A DNA stretch of 5,886 bases from an uncultured Flavobacterium sp. (lineage in GTDB: Bacteria; Bacteroidota; Bacteroidia; Flavobacteriales; Flavobacteriaceae), in assembly GCA_946480635.1 (NCBI GenBank), contig CAMLKV010000157.1:1-5886 (forward strand), written 5' to 3'. The notes beneath the pieces are model-generated. The model did not search any database and was not told where the DNA came from. It saw nothing but the letters and a program-made list of their open reading frames with translations. Both the position numbers and the translations under genes were made by a program. Below are positions 5,861 through 5,886 of the stretch, piece by piece; position 1 is the first letter of the stretch, and each line of letters begins with the position of its first letter.

Positions 5861-5886
5861 GTAAGCCAGAGTGGATTTAAATAAAT

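Noticed and set aside
1..5886. tRNA, rRNA or CRISPR array
   Set aside because: No cloverleaf with a TTCGANNC-like arm, no rRNA-like conserved stretch and no regularly spaced short repeats with unique spacers were seen on either strand.

Overview
The window looks like AT-rich nuclear DNA from a nematode. Evidence is several very short introns (39-47 nt) with GT donors and TTTTAG/TTTAAG-type acceptors, long A/T-rich spacers, and a gene of the Polinton/Maverick type. A plant-parasitic nematode such as Meloidogyne would fit, but that is inference from gene style only.

Region 1 (positions 1-2682, minus strand) is the 5' part of a family-B, protein-primed DNA polymerase of the Polinton/Maverick (virus-like transposon) class. 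I could splice seven exons through six introns with matching phases into one uninterrupted reading frame of about 721 codons that runs off the left edge. It contains an N-terminal region with a Cys/His pair like an OTU cysteine protease, a long Cys/His-rich zinc-binding region, and all three motifs of the 3'-5' exonuclease (DIE, AHNxxxYD, YCxxD). The polymerase palm/fingers and any other element genes (integrase, capsid, ATPase, protease) would lie left of position 1.

Region 2 (about 2771-3880) holds three diverged head-to-tail copies of a roughly 320-430 bp unit. Each copy keeps a pyrimidine-rich splice acceptor followed by a minus-strand exon-like stretch that encodes a shared xLLxxKEVLxx core. 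Copies 1 and 2 have stops. Copy 3 is open for about 73 codons. This looks like a decaying gene-fragment array of unknown family.

Region 3 (3881-4440) is non-coding and holds a 16-bp palindrome and a repeated TGACGTGG. Region 4 (4441-4991) is less AT-rich and probably carries remnants of plus-strand exons: one begins after a canonical TTTATTTCAG acceptor, and a second, acidic and proline/serine-rich reading frame ends at 4991. Region 5 (about 5000-5600) is an AT-rich degenerate tandem repeat with a period near 110 bp.

Region 6 (5743-5860) is the probable first coding exon of another plus-strand gene: it starts at ATG 5794 and ends at a GTAAGC donor at 5861.

The polymerase reading frame is intact here although its flanks look degenerate. 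Either the element is recent, or the polymerase is under selection.
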